A stretch of DNA of 64,000 bases. It comes from Deltaproteobacteria bacterium (GTDB taxonomy: Bacteria > Desulfobacterota > Desulfarculia > Adiutricales > Adiutricaceae). Shown one piece after another: positions 20,866-30,849 of the stretch (positions are counted from its first letter, which is position 1; each line of letters starts with the position of its first letter). The notes under the pieces are model-generated. The model was not told the DNA's origin. It did not search any database and saw only the letters and a list, made by a program, of their open reading frames with translations. The stretch covers positions 1-64,000 of the forward strand of contig JAISCZ010000118.1 of the NCBI GenBank assembly GCA_031265205.1, in the 5' to 3' direction. Position numbers and translations under genes: made by a program.

Positions 20866-21723
20866 ATGACGAACGCGCCCGTTACGCGAAGTAAATCGCT
20901 CCTATTTTTGGCGTTACTCGTTTTATTTGTCCTGTTTCGCTGCTCCTTCGCCGCCCTCGCCGATGAAACGACAAACAGCGTCGGAATGAGATTTACGCTG
21001 ATCCCGGCGGGCTCTTTTTTGATGGGAGCTGGCGTGACCGTTAATAGAGGCGTCACGCCCCGCTACGGCAATAATGAGTCGCCCCGTCACATGGTCACCA
21101 TTACGACGCCCTTTTATATAGGCGTTTATGAGGTAACTCAGGAGGAGTGGATACGCGTCATGAAGGGCTCCAGTCCCAGTTATTTTAAAGGAAGAAGATT
21201 GCCGGTTGAACAGGTGTCAATGGTCGGCGCGCGCGCGTTTCTGCGGAAACTCAACCAGCTCGAGGGAACGGAAAAATACAGGCTTCCCACGGAGGCCGAG
21301 TGGGAATATAGCGCTAGAGCGGGGGCAAGCTCCGAGTACTTCTTCGGAGACGACTCGGGCGCTCTTGAAAATTACGCGTGGTTTAGGGATAACGGCGGCG
21401 GCAAAACGCGTCCGGTCGGGGAGAAAACGCCTAATCCCTGGGGACTCTATGACATTTACGGCAACGTCATGGAATGGGTTAGCGATTTATACGGAGACTA
21501 TTTGGGGCCTCCGGAGACTGATCCTAAAGGCCCTACCGCGATCAGTTACCACACCTATGTATTTCGCGGGTGCTCGTGGAGCCACGAAGCCAGTTACTGC
21601 CGGTCCGCGAAGAGAGAATGGGCCATGCCCTGGTTCGAACGCAAATTCCTTGGCTTTCGCGTGGCCTTTTCGGCGGGGAATTATGGTCAAGCGAGGGGGA
21701 AAAGAACCTCTTTCCGTCATTGA
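20866..21723 (+). CDS. Secreted SUMF1/FGE-sulfatase domain protein 3
   Basis: The ATG at 20866 begins a signal peptide with a strong hydrophobic core (LLFLALLVLFVLF) cleaved near AALADE. The mature SUMF1 domain shows LIPAGSFLMG, EVTQEEWIRVMKGSSPS, RLPTEAEWEYSARAG, NPWGLYDIYGNVMEW and RGCSW with YCRSAKR. GGAGG lies at 20838-20842, rather far from this start, and an in-frame TTG at 20836 is an alternative. The 285-residue product has a basic tail after the domain. Confidence 0.78.
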   Translation: MTNAPVTRSKSLLFLALLVLFVLFRCSFAALADETTNSVGMRFTLIPAGSFLMGAGVTVNRGVTPRYGNNESPRHMVTITTPFYIGVYEVTQEEWIRVMKGSSPSYFKGRRLPVEQVSMVGARAFLRKLNQLEGTEKYRLPTEAEWEYSARAGASSEYFFGDDSGALENYAWFRDNGGGKTRPVGEKTPNPWGLYDIYGNVMEWVSDLYGDYLGPPETDPKGPTAISYHTYVFRGCSWSHEASYCRSAKREWAMPWFERKFLGFRVAFSAGNYGQARGKRTSFRH

Positions 21724-22014
21724 CGCGAGCGGCCTTCGTCGCGAAAAATGAGGGAAAGAAATGGGTTAAAAAACGCGGCCTTCGGACGGGACGCTCGGAG
21801 CTTCGGCCGTCCGCGAGATAGACTGGAAGGGCGACGCTATTTTTATATGGGACGGTATTATTTTTAGCTTTCCGCGAATCGCGCCACGGGCGCGGGGAAA
21901 AGCGGGGGGATTTCAGGAGCTTAAGTTTTTTAGTCCAGAGCGGTCTCTTTTATTTTGGATTGTCTCTAAGGATGAACATGGCGGCCTGACGCCGTTTTCA
22001 GGGAAGACGCTTTT
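21724..22014. other. Spacer between SUMF1 genes 3 and 4
   Basis: No gene, terminator or promoter stands out in this stretch. Confidence 0.3.
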
Positions 22015-22890
22015 TTGGCTTTTTTATCAAGATCCCCAGGCGGTAACCATAATGAAGCTAACGGAGAAACTCGCGATGAAAATTTTAAGTCGGCTTTTCT
22101 TTTAATCGGAGCGCTGTTCTTTTGTTTCGCTCCTGTTCGCGTCCTCGCTCAGAATCAACGCGCTCGCGTTCAGGCGGCGTCGCCGCTGGACGGATTTGTC
22201 CTTATCAAGCCAGGGACATTCCTGATGGGTTCTCCCGAAAGCGCCAATCTGTCATTTTCCAATGAGAAACCTCAGCGCGAAGTTACCATTACGAGGCCGT
22301 TTTATCTGGGAGCGCGCGAGCTAACACAGGCGGAATGGGTCGCGGTAATGGGACAGAACCCGTCACGGTTTACGGGCCGCGGCAATCCCGCGCGCTTTAA
22401 AGGCCGCGGCTACCCAGTTGAAAACGTTTCATGGGACGAAGTCCAAGAGTTTCTTCAGAAACTGAACAAGAGAGAAAAGACGACGCGCTATCGCCTTCCC
22501 ACGGAAGCCGAATGGGACTACGCCGCGCGGGCGGGATCCCAAACGGAATATCTATTGGGAGAAGACGAAAGGAATTTGGACGATTACGCCTGGCATGAAA
22601 ATAATTCCGGAGGCGGAACTCATCCCGTCGGCCTCAAAGATCCCAACCCATGGGGATTATTTGACATGTACGGAAATGTTTTTGAGTGGGTCTCGGACTT
22701 TTACGGGGACTATTCGGAAACCGACTTAACGGACCCCCAAGGGCCTTCCGAAGGCTACGGCCGCGTGTATCGCGGTTGCTCGTGGGATTCGTCGGTTCCT
22801 CGCTGCCGGTCCGCGGAGCGTAGCTGGGAATACCCTGAGCGTCGGAAAGCTACCCTTGGCCTTCGTCTGGCCTTTACCGCCGAAAATTAA
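22015..22890 (+). CDS. Secreted SUMF1/FGE-sulfatase domain protein 4, start or frame uncertain
   Basis: The SUMF1 domain is intact: LIKPGTFLMGSPES, ELTQAEWVAVMGQNPS, RLPTEAEWDYAARAG, NPWGLFDMYGNVFEW and RGCSW with RCRSAER. A short duplication in the middle (FTGRGNPARFKGRG) is unique to this copy. The N-terminus is odd. The in-frame start is a TTG giving a long polar leader before the hydrophobic core. A better start, ATG at 22076 with GGAGA eight bases ahead, encodes MKILSRLFF and then meets TAA at 22103-22105. One extra T, or a -1 slip in the T-rich run at 22095-22103, would join it to the signal-peptide core in frame. So this is a gene with an unusual start, a frameshift or a sequence error. 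Confidence 0.65.
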   Translation: MAFLSRSPGGNHNEANGETRDENFKSAFLLIGALFFCFAPVRVLAQNQRARVQAASPLDGFVLIKPGTFLMGSPESANLSFSNEKPQREVTITRPFYLGARELTQAEWVAVMGQNPSRFTGRGNPARFKGRGYPVENVSWDEVQEFLQKLNKREKTTRYRLPTEAEWDYAARAGSQTEYLLGEDERNLDDYAWHENNSGGGTHPVGLKDPNPWGLFDMYGNVFEWVSDFYGDYSETDLTDPQGPSEGYGRVYRGCSWDSSVPRCRSAERSWEYPERRKATLGLRLAFTAEN

Positions 22891-23554
22891 GGCGGCGCGA
22901 GGGGAAAAGAGACGGCGTTCGGCGACTCTCGCGCCGGCGCGTTCGGCGCTAGCGCTTAAGAATCGGGAACGGGCGCGCGGAAAAACTCGCGCGAGGCGGA
23001 ATAGCTTTGGAACGCTTGAAGAAAACGGAGCGCCGTCCCCATTCGGCGGCGCTTCCCGCCGGCTCCGCCCCGCCCCTTCGCGCGCGAAAAGGCGAGTTCT
23101 CCCCCAAAGCCTTGACCGGGCGACAGTTTAGCTGGGAAGCTTGTCTCCGCGAGCGAGGCGATTTTGGGGAAATAGCGAGTTCTTTCTCGCGGGGGTCGGT
23201 ACTGGGGAAGGGCTCACGCGGTGGGTTCGGAGGGATTTCCCCTTTTGACGCGGTCCCCGGGCTCGGCTCGCCCGCGAGGCCCGCGCGTTCCCGGGTTTTC
23301 CTTTGACTCGCGCGGGCGGAGGCGCTATTATGCGCCAAGAGCGCTTGCTTCCTCTTAAAGTTGGTCTGGGGCTTGGCTCCGCGCGCGCCAAAACGAGGCC
23401 GTTCTAGCGCGGAAAGAGCGCTTGGCGTGGGTGGCGGGGATTTATGGCGCCGACAGGCGCCATAAAGCGGGTCAATTCGCGCTCGCCTCCCCCTTCGCGC
23501 GGCCATGGGCCTTGGGGGGCGCTCGTTAGGCGCGTCGCGGCGTGGAGGTTTAAC
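22891..23554. other. Spacer with a segment repeated at 30.6 kb
   Basis: No gene is supported. The part from about 23310 carries GGCGGAGGCGCTATTATGCG and an overlapping GCGCC-AAGA-GCGC arrangement that recurs almost unchanged at about 30633, ahead of the dead SUMF1 copy. The repeat therefore extends at least 250 bases upstream of these genes and may hold their control region. Confidence 0.45.
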
Positions 23555-24343
23555 GTGTTGCCGAAACTGGCCTTTTTTTTGCTTCTCGTAGCGACTTTTG
23601 TAGCGACTTTCGCGGCGAGTCCGCCGTCCGCCGCTTGGCCCCAAGGCGCGCCGAAACGTCTCACGCCGCGCCGGGATGCCTTTGTCCTTATCCCCGCGGG
23701 CGTTTTTTTTATGGGCTCTTCCGAATCCGAGGAGATCTCTTTACCGAACGAGAGGCCGCGGCACGAGGTAACCGTCTCTAAGCCGTTTTATTTGGCGACC
23801 CACGAGGTAACTCAAGATTTTTGGTTCGCGGTCACGAACGACAATCCCAGCCGTTTTCCGGGAGAGCGCCATCCCGTGGACAACGTTTCCTGGGACGACG
23901 CTCAACTTTTTATCCAAAAATTAAACGCCCTGAGCGAGGGACGTCGATATCGCCTTCCCACGGAAGCCGAATGGGAAATGGCGGCGCGCGCCGGCGCCCA
24001 GACGACTTATTTTTTCGGAAATGACCTTGCCCAGCTGGGAGACTACGCTTGGCATGAATCAAATTCCGGCGGCCAGAGCCATCCCGTGGGACTCAAGAAG
24101 CCCAACCCTTGGGGACTCTACGACATCTACGGGAACGCGCGGGAATGGGTCCAGGATTATTATGGGGAATACGCCGCGAGCCCCCAAGTGGATCCGACGG
24201 GGCCTTCCAACGGCGCGGAACGGATCACTCGAGGCGGGTCCTGGAACTGCCTGGGCTATTGCCGCTCCGCCGAGAGGGTGCCGTTCGCCCCGACGGAACG
24301 CGTCAACATCGTGGGCTTACGCTTGGCTTATTCGGCGGACTGA
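23555..24343 (+). CDS. Secreted SUMF1/FGE-sulfatase domain protein 5
   Basis: GGAGG at 23544-23548 is six bases ahead of a GTG at 23555 that starts a signal peptide with a long alanine/leucine/valine core ending near AAWPQG. The 262-residue product has LIPAGVFFMGSSES, EVTQDFWFAVTNDNPS, RLPTEAEWEMAARAG, NPWGLYDIYGNAREW and RGGSWNC followed by YCRSAER. Here a cysteine follows GGSW at the position of the first active-site cysteine of formylglycine-generating enzymes, but the second is one residue closer than in those enzymes. It is very similar to protein 6. Confidence 0.8.
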   Translation: MLPKLAFFLLLVATFVATFAASPPSAAWPQGAPKRLTPRRDAFVLIPAGVFFMGSSESEEISLPNERPRHEVTVSKPFYLATHEVTQDFWFAVTNDNPSRFPGERHPVDNVSWDDAQLFIQKLNALSEGRRYRLPTEAEWEMAARAGAQTTYFFGNDLAQLGDYAWHESNSGGQSHPVGLKKPNPWGLYDIYGNAREWVQDYYGEYAASPQVDPTGPSNGAERITRGGSWNCLGYCRSAERVPFAPTERVNIVGLRLAYSAD

Positions 24344-24579
24344 CGAAGCGCTATGGGGGGCGAAAGGGAGCGCGTCGCGGAGCGACGAGCGAAACGCGCT
24401 CGCAGCGCTATTTTTGATAGGCGTCGCCCCGCCCAGCAAAGCTTCTTCCAGCGAATTCCGCGCGCGCGACGGAGGGTTACGCGCGTCTCTTTCGGCAACC
24501 GTTTATTTTCGCGAAGTCCATACGCGCGTTGGCGGACGGAAAAGGAACGCGCGCGATTTTTATAGAAGAGGTTTTAGCG
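24344..24579. other. Spacer between SUMF1 genes 5 and 6
   Basis: Nothing recognisable apart from the GAGG ribosome-binding site at 24568-24571 just before gene 6. Confidence 0.3.
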
Positions 24580-25353
24580 TTGCGCAAATTGCTTTTTTTA
24601 GGGCTCATCGCCGTGATTTTCGCGGCTCTCCCTCCTTCCGGAGCTTGGCCACAAGGAGAGCCGAAACGGCTCATGGCGCGACGGGACGCCTTTCTCCTTA
24701 TTCCAGCGGGCTCTTTTTTCATGGGTTCCCCCAAGTCCGAGGATTTATCCACGGATGACGAAAGGCCACGACACGAGGTCACCGTCTCTAAGCCTTTTTA
24801 TTTGGCGACCTACGAGGTGACCCAAGCTTTTTGGGTCGCGGTTATGGGCGACAATCCCAGCCATTTTCCGGGAGAGCGCCATCCCGTGGATAGCGTTACC
24901 TGGGACGAGGCGCGACTTTTTATCCAAAAACTTAATGGTGGGAGCGAGGGCCGCCAATATCGCCTTCCCACGGAAGCCGAATGGGAGATGGCGGCGCGCG
25001 CCGGCTCCCAGACGAGTTATTTTTTCGGGAACGATCGAGACCATTTGGGAGACTACGCTTGGCATGACTCAAATTCCGACGCCCAGACCCACCCCGTGGG
25101 ACTCAAGAAACCCAACCCTTGGGGGCTCTATGACATTTACGGGAACGTTCGAGAATGGGTCCAAGATTATTACGGGGAATACGCCGCGAGTCCCCAAGTG
25201 GATCCGACGGGGCCTTCCAGCGGCGGCGCTCGGGTCAGCCGCGGCGGCTCCTGGGACTGCAGGGGCCATTGCCGCTCGGCCGATAGGGAGTCGCGCGCCC
25301 CGGATGAACGCTCCGAGATCGTGGGCCTGCGCTTGGCTTATTCAGCGGACTGA
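24580..25353 (+). CDS. Secreted SUMF1/FGE-sulfatase domain protein 6
   Basis: A TTG at 24580 with GAGG eight bases upstream is chosen because it starts a compact signal peptide (LRKLLFLGLIAVIFAAL) ending near GAWPQG; the frame is open to 24529. The 257-residue product is the closest relative of protein 5, sharing the signal-peptide junction, RLPTEAEWEMAARAG and a closing RGGSWDC with HCRSADR. The two differ mainly in the C-terminal loop after GGSW. The gene closes the array. Confidence 0.8.
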   Translation: MRKLLFLGLIAVIFAALPPSGAWPQGEPKRLMARRDAFLLIPAGSFFMGSPKSEDLSTDDERPRHEVTVSKPFYLATYEVTQAFWVAVMGDNPSHFPGERHPVDSVTWDEARLFIQKLNGGSEGRQYRLPTEAEWEMAARAGSQTSYFFGNDRDHLGDYAWHDSNSDAQTHPVGLKKPNPWGLYDIYGNVREWVQDYYGEYAASPQVDPTGPSSGGARVSRGGSWDCRGHCRSADRESRAPDERSEIVGLRLAYSAD

Positions 25354-25618
25354 TTGAGGGGGCCGGAGCGCGATGGGCCGCTTTAAGGCGGCTTTTCAGC
25401 CCCATTTCGCGCTTGAGTCCTTGTCGCGCCAATAAAGCCAGACAAGCTGGCTGATGGCGGAGTCGCGCCCGATAAAGCTCGATATATACTTTCTAAGGCG
25501 GAAATGTCTCCGCCAATACCTCAAATTCCGATAATATAAAATGGATCTCGGGATATTATAGCGCTAAAGAAAGCGCGCCATATTGACTTAAACAATCCAA
25601 ACGCTTTTTCAGGGACGA

Positions 25619-27301
25619 CTACTTATCGTTCGTAGTCTTGTCCATAATTTCCCAGGCGCTTATAGCTCGCTTCGATTCGTTAATGGCAATCCCTAAAAGA
25701 ATTGGATTGGCGTATGGTCCGGCGTAGTCTTTTTCCATTATCTGTTTTAACGCGGTCTTAGCCACATCCGCGTCATTTTTGTTTCGGACCATTTTAAGCT
25801 CTAAGACCCAGGCTCGTCCCCCGTGGATTATTACCAAGTCCGACTGGCCATGGCTCGTATGATTTTCCGCCCGCGCGTCAAGTCCAGCTCCGATTAGAAA
25901 TGACAAAATATTCGCGTGGAACAGCCATTCGTTAAAATTAATAACAATATTATTTACTTCGATCGTTTTTCGATTAGCTTTGGAGTAAATGTCATATGGA
26001 ATTTTGGCTAATAATTCGTTAAATATCCTGATTAAAGAGTCAACGTCGCCGTTTCCAAGCGCTCTTCGCAAGTTGACTCGGGCTCCGTCGGCTTTAGCGG
26101 CGTTGCCGACGAAGTTATCAACCAAAAGTCGCGACATGGATTCGTACACTTCGCGGTTGGGGTAATCCAAAGTAAATATATTATCGTCTTTCCCAGCGCG
26201 GACGCTCAGATAGCCCGCTTGGTATAAAAAACCTTCTGGCCCCGAATTGTTAATCTCGCCGGGGTTTTTAACGAATGCCCTGGATACTTCCATTCCGCGA
26301 AATTCTTCCACTGTCAGGCGCTTATCCTGGATATATTGGGCGATGACTTGCGATGTTCCACTATCGAACCAGTAGTTATCAAATCTTTTTTCGACAAGAA
26401 AAAGTAACGTGGAAAAAGGATTATAGACGCGTGTCACTCCGTCAAAAGAGAACCCATCGTAATAAGCCCTTAGTTCTTCAAGTAAATCGTCTCGCTTTTT
26501 TCCTAGTTTGGAAGCGGCTTCATTCACTTGTTCACCTAACCGTTCGGCAAGTTCTTCATGGGTAAAGCCGCATAAGGCCGCGTATTCCGGACAAACTGAT
26601 ATATCCCGGATATTGTTCATGGCCGAAAAGACTCCCATTCGCGTAAATTTACTTATACCGGTAATAAAAATGAATGAGATATGCTTATCTGAGGCTTTCA
26701 GGATCGTGTAGTAAGCGCGAAGGGCTTCTCGAATTTCTTCCGCCTCGTCCGGCTTTTTCAATAAATCCAGATACGGTTTGTCGTATTCGTCTATAAGCAC
26801 GGCTACCTTGCGTCCCGATTTTTTCGCGAGTTTTTCGATGAGTTTGGTTAGGATTTCAGCTGGCGAAAGATTGTCCGCCTGATTAAAGATAAATGATTTT
26901 GGCGACGAGGATAAAAATCTCGTAAGAGACCACCTGCCTCCTTGCCAAATGGCCGAAGAAGACGTCAATTCCCCCAAAGTTCGCCGAAATTCCACTAAGC
27001 CCATGTCTGTCTGCGCGTAGCTCATGTCCAGCCTGATAACTGGGCGCGCGGCGAATATCTCCTCGTCAAGTTTTTTTTCGATGGCAAGCCCCGCGAAGAA
27101 CTCCCGTTGGCCGGAAAATAACGCCTCAAGCGTGGATAATAATAGGGATTTGCCGAAACGTCTTGGGCGGGCGAGAAAATAGGCCGCCGCCTTTTCTTCT
27201 ATCATTCTAGCGATAATATCTGTTTTGTCTAGGTAAAAATAATGATCGTTTATAATTTTCTCGAAGGTTTGAATTCCGATTGGTAGCGATTTAGGGTTCA
27301 T
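25619..27301 (-). CDS. AAA-ATPase-like / PD-(D/E)XK nuclease fusion protein (paralogue 4)
   Basis: The 560-residue protein is a distinct subtype: YLDKT near 23-27, P-loop RPRRFGKS at 45-52, VLIDEYDKPYLDLL as Walker B and ITGISKF in place of LTGVTRY. Walker B is followed by DKPY rather than DDPI, as in the other large branch of the family. The C-terminal nuclease core reads HGQSDLVIIHGGRAWVLELK, keeping the acidic residue and the ExK. GAGG stands before the ATG. AT-rich; no partner gene. Confidence 0.82.
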   Translation of the reverse strand: MNPKSLPIGIQTFEKIINDHYFYLDKTDIIARMIEEKAAAYFLARPRRFGKSLLLSTLEALFSGQREFFAGLAIEKKLDEEIFAARPVIRLDMSYAQTDMGLVEFRRTLGELTSSSAIWQGGRWSLTRFLSSSPKSFIFNQADNLSPAEILTKLIEKLAKKSGRKVAVLIDEYDKPYLDLLKKPDEAEEIREALRAYYTILKASDKHISFIFITGISKFTRMGVFSAMNNIRDISVCPEYAALCGFTHEELAERLGEQVNEAASKLGKKRDDLLEELRAYYDGFSFDGVTRVYNPFSTLLFLVEKRFDNYWFDSGTSQVIAQYIQDKRLTVEEFRGMEVSRAFVKNPGEINNSGPEGFLYQAGYLSVRAGKDDNIFTLDYPNREVYESMSRLLVDNFVGNAAKADGARVNLRRALGNGDVDSLIRIFNELLAKIPYDIYSKANRKTIEVNNIVINFNEWLFHANILSFLIGAGLDARAENHTSHGQSDLVIIHGGRAWVLELKMVRNKNDADVAKTALKQIMEKDYAGPYANPILLGIAINESKRAISAWEIMDKTTNDK

Positions 27302-28481
27302 GATCTTAATTCCTCACTGTAATTGAATAGTATTACTATATCGGACAAAAGTCAAAACGGAACGCCTCCTGGCTTACGCTGGGACGGAAGTATTACTCGC
27401 TAGTTTTTATGTTGCCCTCTTATTTTTCTTGGATATCAATAAGATTTAAATTCCATTAGTTGTTTTGATCGAAATAGGCTTTATTGTTTTATTAGAAATA
27501 ATAAACGCGCTACTTATGTCAAATATTTAATTATAAAATTATGTAATAATGGTGATAATTATTATTTATAAATTTTTATAGATTATATTTTGTATTTTTA
27601 TGCTGTTTGATAATATTAGTAAATATTATGGCTATAATTTAGCTCCCATTCGCATTACATGTTCGCGGGATTGCTGGCCAAATCCCAATTCCAGCGGCGC
27701 GAAAGAGCTGGCCCCAAGCGCCTGGTAGCCGTTCGTTTGTCGTTTTTAGCCTCAACATAGGCAAGCTCGCGTGTCAGCGTTTCCAGACCTGGAAAGCGAA
27801 ATCTCTGGTCGCGGCGGTTGGGATTAGGCGAGTTAAGCGACGCGAAGCGCCTTCTAGAGATTGGATTGTGGCTTGGCCGCGCCAAGCCGTAGCTCGTTAG
27901 AGGGAGGACGATGGCGGCGGCGCGAGAGGGGCGGCCACTCCCCGTTCTGGTCGGAAGTTGTCCGCCATGTGCCTATATTTGAAATCACCGTGGCTCTGGG
28001 CGCGGTGGAAGCCGAGCTATGGGGAGTCCCTGAAAAGAGCGCGCCGATGGCGAGCTCGACCGCTCGGTAGCGAAAAAGTTATGACATCCGCTGACGCGTC
28101 GCTGGCGTAGCCGGATGGTTTTTGGGTAACGCTATTGATGTCTCCGCCGATTGGCGCCACGGCGAAATGGGCTGGAACATAGCTTCGGTCAATCTCGACT
28201 AGACGCCATGTCGCGCGAGTAAATGAGAGAGCGCCCGCTCCCGCCGCCGTAATTTTGGGGACCCCCCAGATGAATCTCGCTCCCAGCGAGTAAAGGCGCT
28301 TAAGAGTTAGCGCGAGCGTGGAGCGGTTACGGAATTGATGGCGTTTGCCGCCGCTTCAAAGGCAAGAAATACTCGTCCGCTCCTTCGTCGCCAAAAATTT
28401 ATCTCGCTCGTAAACTCAAATAAATCACGTTATCTAAACATATCTCAGTCTGGCAATCTGCGGGGAGTGAGCTTCGCCGTT
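27302..28481. other. AT-rich then GC-rich gene-free stretch
   Basis: From about 27420 to 27640 the sequence is extremely AT-rich. From 27655 to about 28300 it is GC-rich with short frames on both strands (27655-27885 minus, 27861-28070 plus) that look like remnants of decayed genes; I cannot assign them to a family. Confidence 0.4.
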
Positions 28482-30173
28482 TTAAATATCTTGTGGACTG
28501 TCCGACTTTTCGGGAGTGACGAAGCGCGCCGCTACTTGATCTTTCCCGCGGATCGCTAGAGCCAAGAGGATAACCTCGCGGTTCGCCGCCCTGTGTGGCG
28601 CGGCGTAGTCCTTTTCTTTTATCTGTTTTTCCGCGTCGTCGAGAGCGGCCGCGAGTTCTTTTGCGGCGCGATTCACGTCGCTTATCTCTCTCTTTCCGTA
28701 AGCCCGGCGGTATTTTAGCTCGATAACTACGCGGATCTTGTTTTCGAGGATAACAACTATATCGGACCGGCCATCGCCGGCGGAAATTTCACTTAGAACC
28801 TCAAGACCGACCGCGAGAAAAGCCATATGGAGCATAGAATGGAAATGTTTTTCCGTTGATTCGTTTTTAAAAAATATGACTGCCGCCAAAAGGTTATGAA
28901 GTAAATTGGCTACTGTTTTGGAGTCTTTGTTCAACATGGCGATCGGAAATTTTGCCGCGAAATTATTGAAATCGCTGTCAATTACGTTGAAAGCGTGTTT
29001 GAAAAAAGAAGACTGAAAATTTAGATCGACTTCCAGGTTGGGGGGTCTAAACGAAAACATTTTGACTTTTGTCGTAACGCCTTTTTTGACAACGTCTTTG
29101 AATATTGCTTTATCGATAGTCAAATAACCGCTGTTAAAGAGGACGGAGACAGGCGTAATCCTATTGAGCTCGATTTTCCCAATCTGTCCCGCGGCGTAAT
29201 AATCAAGGTTTGGCTGTATGAAATCCATTGGCGTCTTCTTAAGAAGAGAGGAAATGTGGCGCGGCGGCCCTAATGATATCCAAAATCCGTCAAAATATTT
29301 CTCTTTGAAAAAATATAGTATCGAATAGGGGTTAAGGACTTGTTCTTGACCGAGCCAGTTGTATCCGTCGTACCATTTTAGGATCATCTCCTTCAGAGAT
29401 TCTCGGTCGGCGCCCTCCGCGACGCCTCCTTTGGCTTTGAGGCTTGCTAGAGTCTCATCGAACCTATCGCCAAAGTATGTCGTGAGTTCTGAGACGGTGA
29501 ATCCGCAAATGCTGGCGTATTCTGGCGCTAGAGAGATATCGACGAAACTGTTTGGTCCGGAGTCTAACGCGGTCATGGCGAATCTGGTGATGCCCGTTAC
29601 GAGGGCAAAGCGAATGGATTTTCGGTTTGTTTTTATGGACGTGTAAAAGTCACGCAAGACATTGACGTTATCCAACGCGAGTTTGTGGTTCATGATTTGC
29701 CCGCTTACTGGGGCGTCATACTCGTCGATTAATACCGCCACGCCAACTCCATATTGCTTGGAAACGCCGGTTAGATAATCTTTCAATATCTCATCGATGG
29801 AATCAGAGTTAATCTTAATTTTTTCGTTTTCCGCCGCTAACCTCAATTCGTTCTTGATCCTGTCCTCAAGATCTTTTTTGGTGGAGAGCCCCGAGTACGC
29901 CATGTTTAGACGCAACACCGGGTGCCTTTCAAACGCGTAATCGCTGTCGGTACCGATCCACAGATCCTTGAAAAGCTCACGGTTTCCCAGGAAAAGTTCC
30001 TCGAGAGTGTCAAGCAGCAATGTTTTGCCGAACCTCCTAGGCCTGGTAAGGAAAAGTAGTCTTGGGCCATTCACCATATCGAAGACATATTTCGTCTTGT
30101 CCGCGTAAAGTAAATTATTATCTATAATTTCGCGAAAGGGAGGATCCGCGAGAGGCATATTTTTAGGTTTCAC
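28482..30173 (-). CDS. AAA-ATPase-like / PD-(D/E)XK nuclease fusion protein (paralogue 5)
   Basis: The frame is open to 30257, but AGGAG lies a few bases ahead of a GTG at 30171-30173, giving a 563-residue protein. It has YADKT at 23-27, a P-loop RPRRFGKT at 44-51 (threonine, not serine), VAVLIDEYDAPV as Walker B, VTGITRF, and a C-terminal GDGRSDIVVI...IELK nuclease core. It is closest to paralogue 7 at 43.4 kb in length and motif spelling. The gene ends near the start of an unrelated gene-poor stretch. Confidence 0.83.
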   Translation of the reverse strand: MKPKNMPLADPPFREIIDNNLLYADKTKYVFDMVNGPRLLFLTRPRRFGKTLLLDTLEELFLGNRELFKDLWIGTDSDYAFERHPVLRLNMAYSGLSTKKDLEDRIKNELRLAAENEKIKINSDSIDEILKDYLTGVSKQYGVGVAVLIDEYDAPVSGQIMNHKLALDNVNVLRDFYTSIKTNRKSIRFALVTGITRFAMTALDSGPNSFVDISLAPEYASICGFTVSELTTYFGDRFDETLASLKAKGGVAEGADRESLKEMILKWYDGYNWLGQEQVLNPYSILYFFKEKYFDGFWISLGPPRHISSLLKKTPMDFIQPNLDYYAAGQIGKIELNRITPVSVLFNSGYLTIDKAIFKDVVKKGVTTKVKMFSFRPPNLEVDLNFQSSFFKHAFNVIDSDFNNFAAKFPIAMLNKDSKTVANLLHNLLAAVIFFKNESTEKHFHSMLHMAFLAVGLEVLSEISAGDGRSDIVVILENKIRVVIELKYRRAYGKREISDVNRAAKELAAALDDAEKQIKEKDYAAPHRAANREVILLALAIRGKDQVAARFVTPEKSDSPQDI

Positions 30174-30849
30174 GATATCTCCTAGGCGTCTTAAGTTTCT
30201 GTCGCCGACAAGTCCGTCTCGCGCGGTGGCGACGCGCGCTCCCTCAATATACTTCAAAGTCTTAGAACGCGATATTGCGATGTCATATCACGGTATTACA
30301 ATACCATATAATAATGGTTTGTGGTAGACTCTAGTCTCCGAGACCCCATTTATAGACCTGATGGGGTGGCGCGGCAAAGCGGGTCTATTCTCCAAAAACC
30401 CATAATAAACGGCTCTTCCCCTTAACGCGCTCCCAGAGAGGTTGGCGAGGGGGAGCGGGCGCCGACCAAATAAAGAGCTTTTCCAATAGCCTGAAGCTTA
30501 GGCGAAGCGACAGTCACTTGAGTCGCCGCGCCCGTTTTGCGCCGTTTCCCGCTGTCTCCGTCCCCTTCGCGCGCGAAAAGGCGAGACCGCCCGAAATTTT
30601 CGCGCTCGCGGCTTTCTCTCGGGCGCGAGCTGGCGGAGGCGCTATTACGCGCCAAGAGCGCTTGATCCTTTTAAGGAAAGCCCAGGGCTTGGCTTTGGGC
30701 CGCGCGGAACGAGGGCCTTCCGGCGCGGGGGTGGCGGAATCGCGACGACGAAAGGCCTCAGAAAGCGTCAATTAGCGCTGAGGCACCTCCACGCGGCCAT
30801 GGGCCTGGGGGGAGGGGGATTCGTTGGGAGCCTCGCGGCGTGGAGGGGT
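30174..30849. other. Upstream region of the dead SUMF1 copy
   Basis: No gene. The segment from about 30600 to 30850 matches the sequence ahead of SUMF1 gene 5 (about 23290-23550), including GGCGGAGGCGCTATTACGCG and the CGCGGCCATGGGCC block, so the duplication that produced the pseudogene included upstream DNA. Confidence 0.5.

Noticed and set aside
18621-25353. True formylglycine-generating enzymes
   Set aside because: The active-site cysteine pair is missing or wrongly spaced in all copies and no sulfatase gene is nearby.
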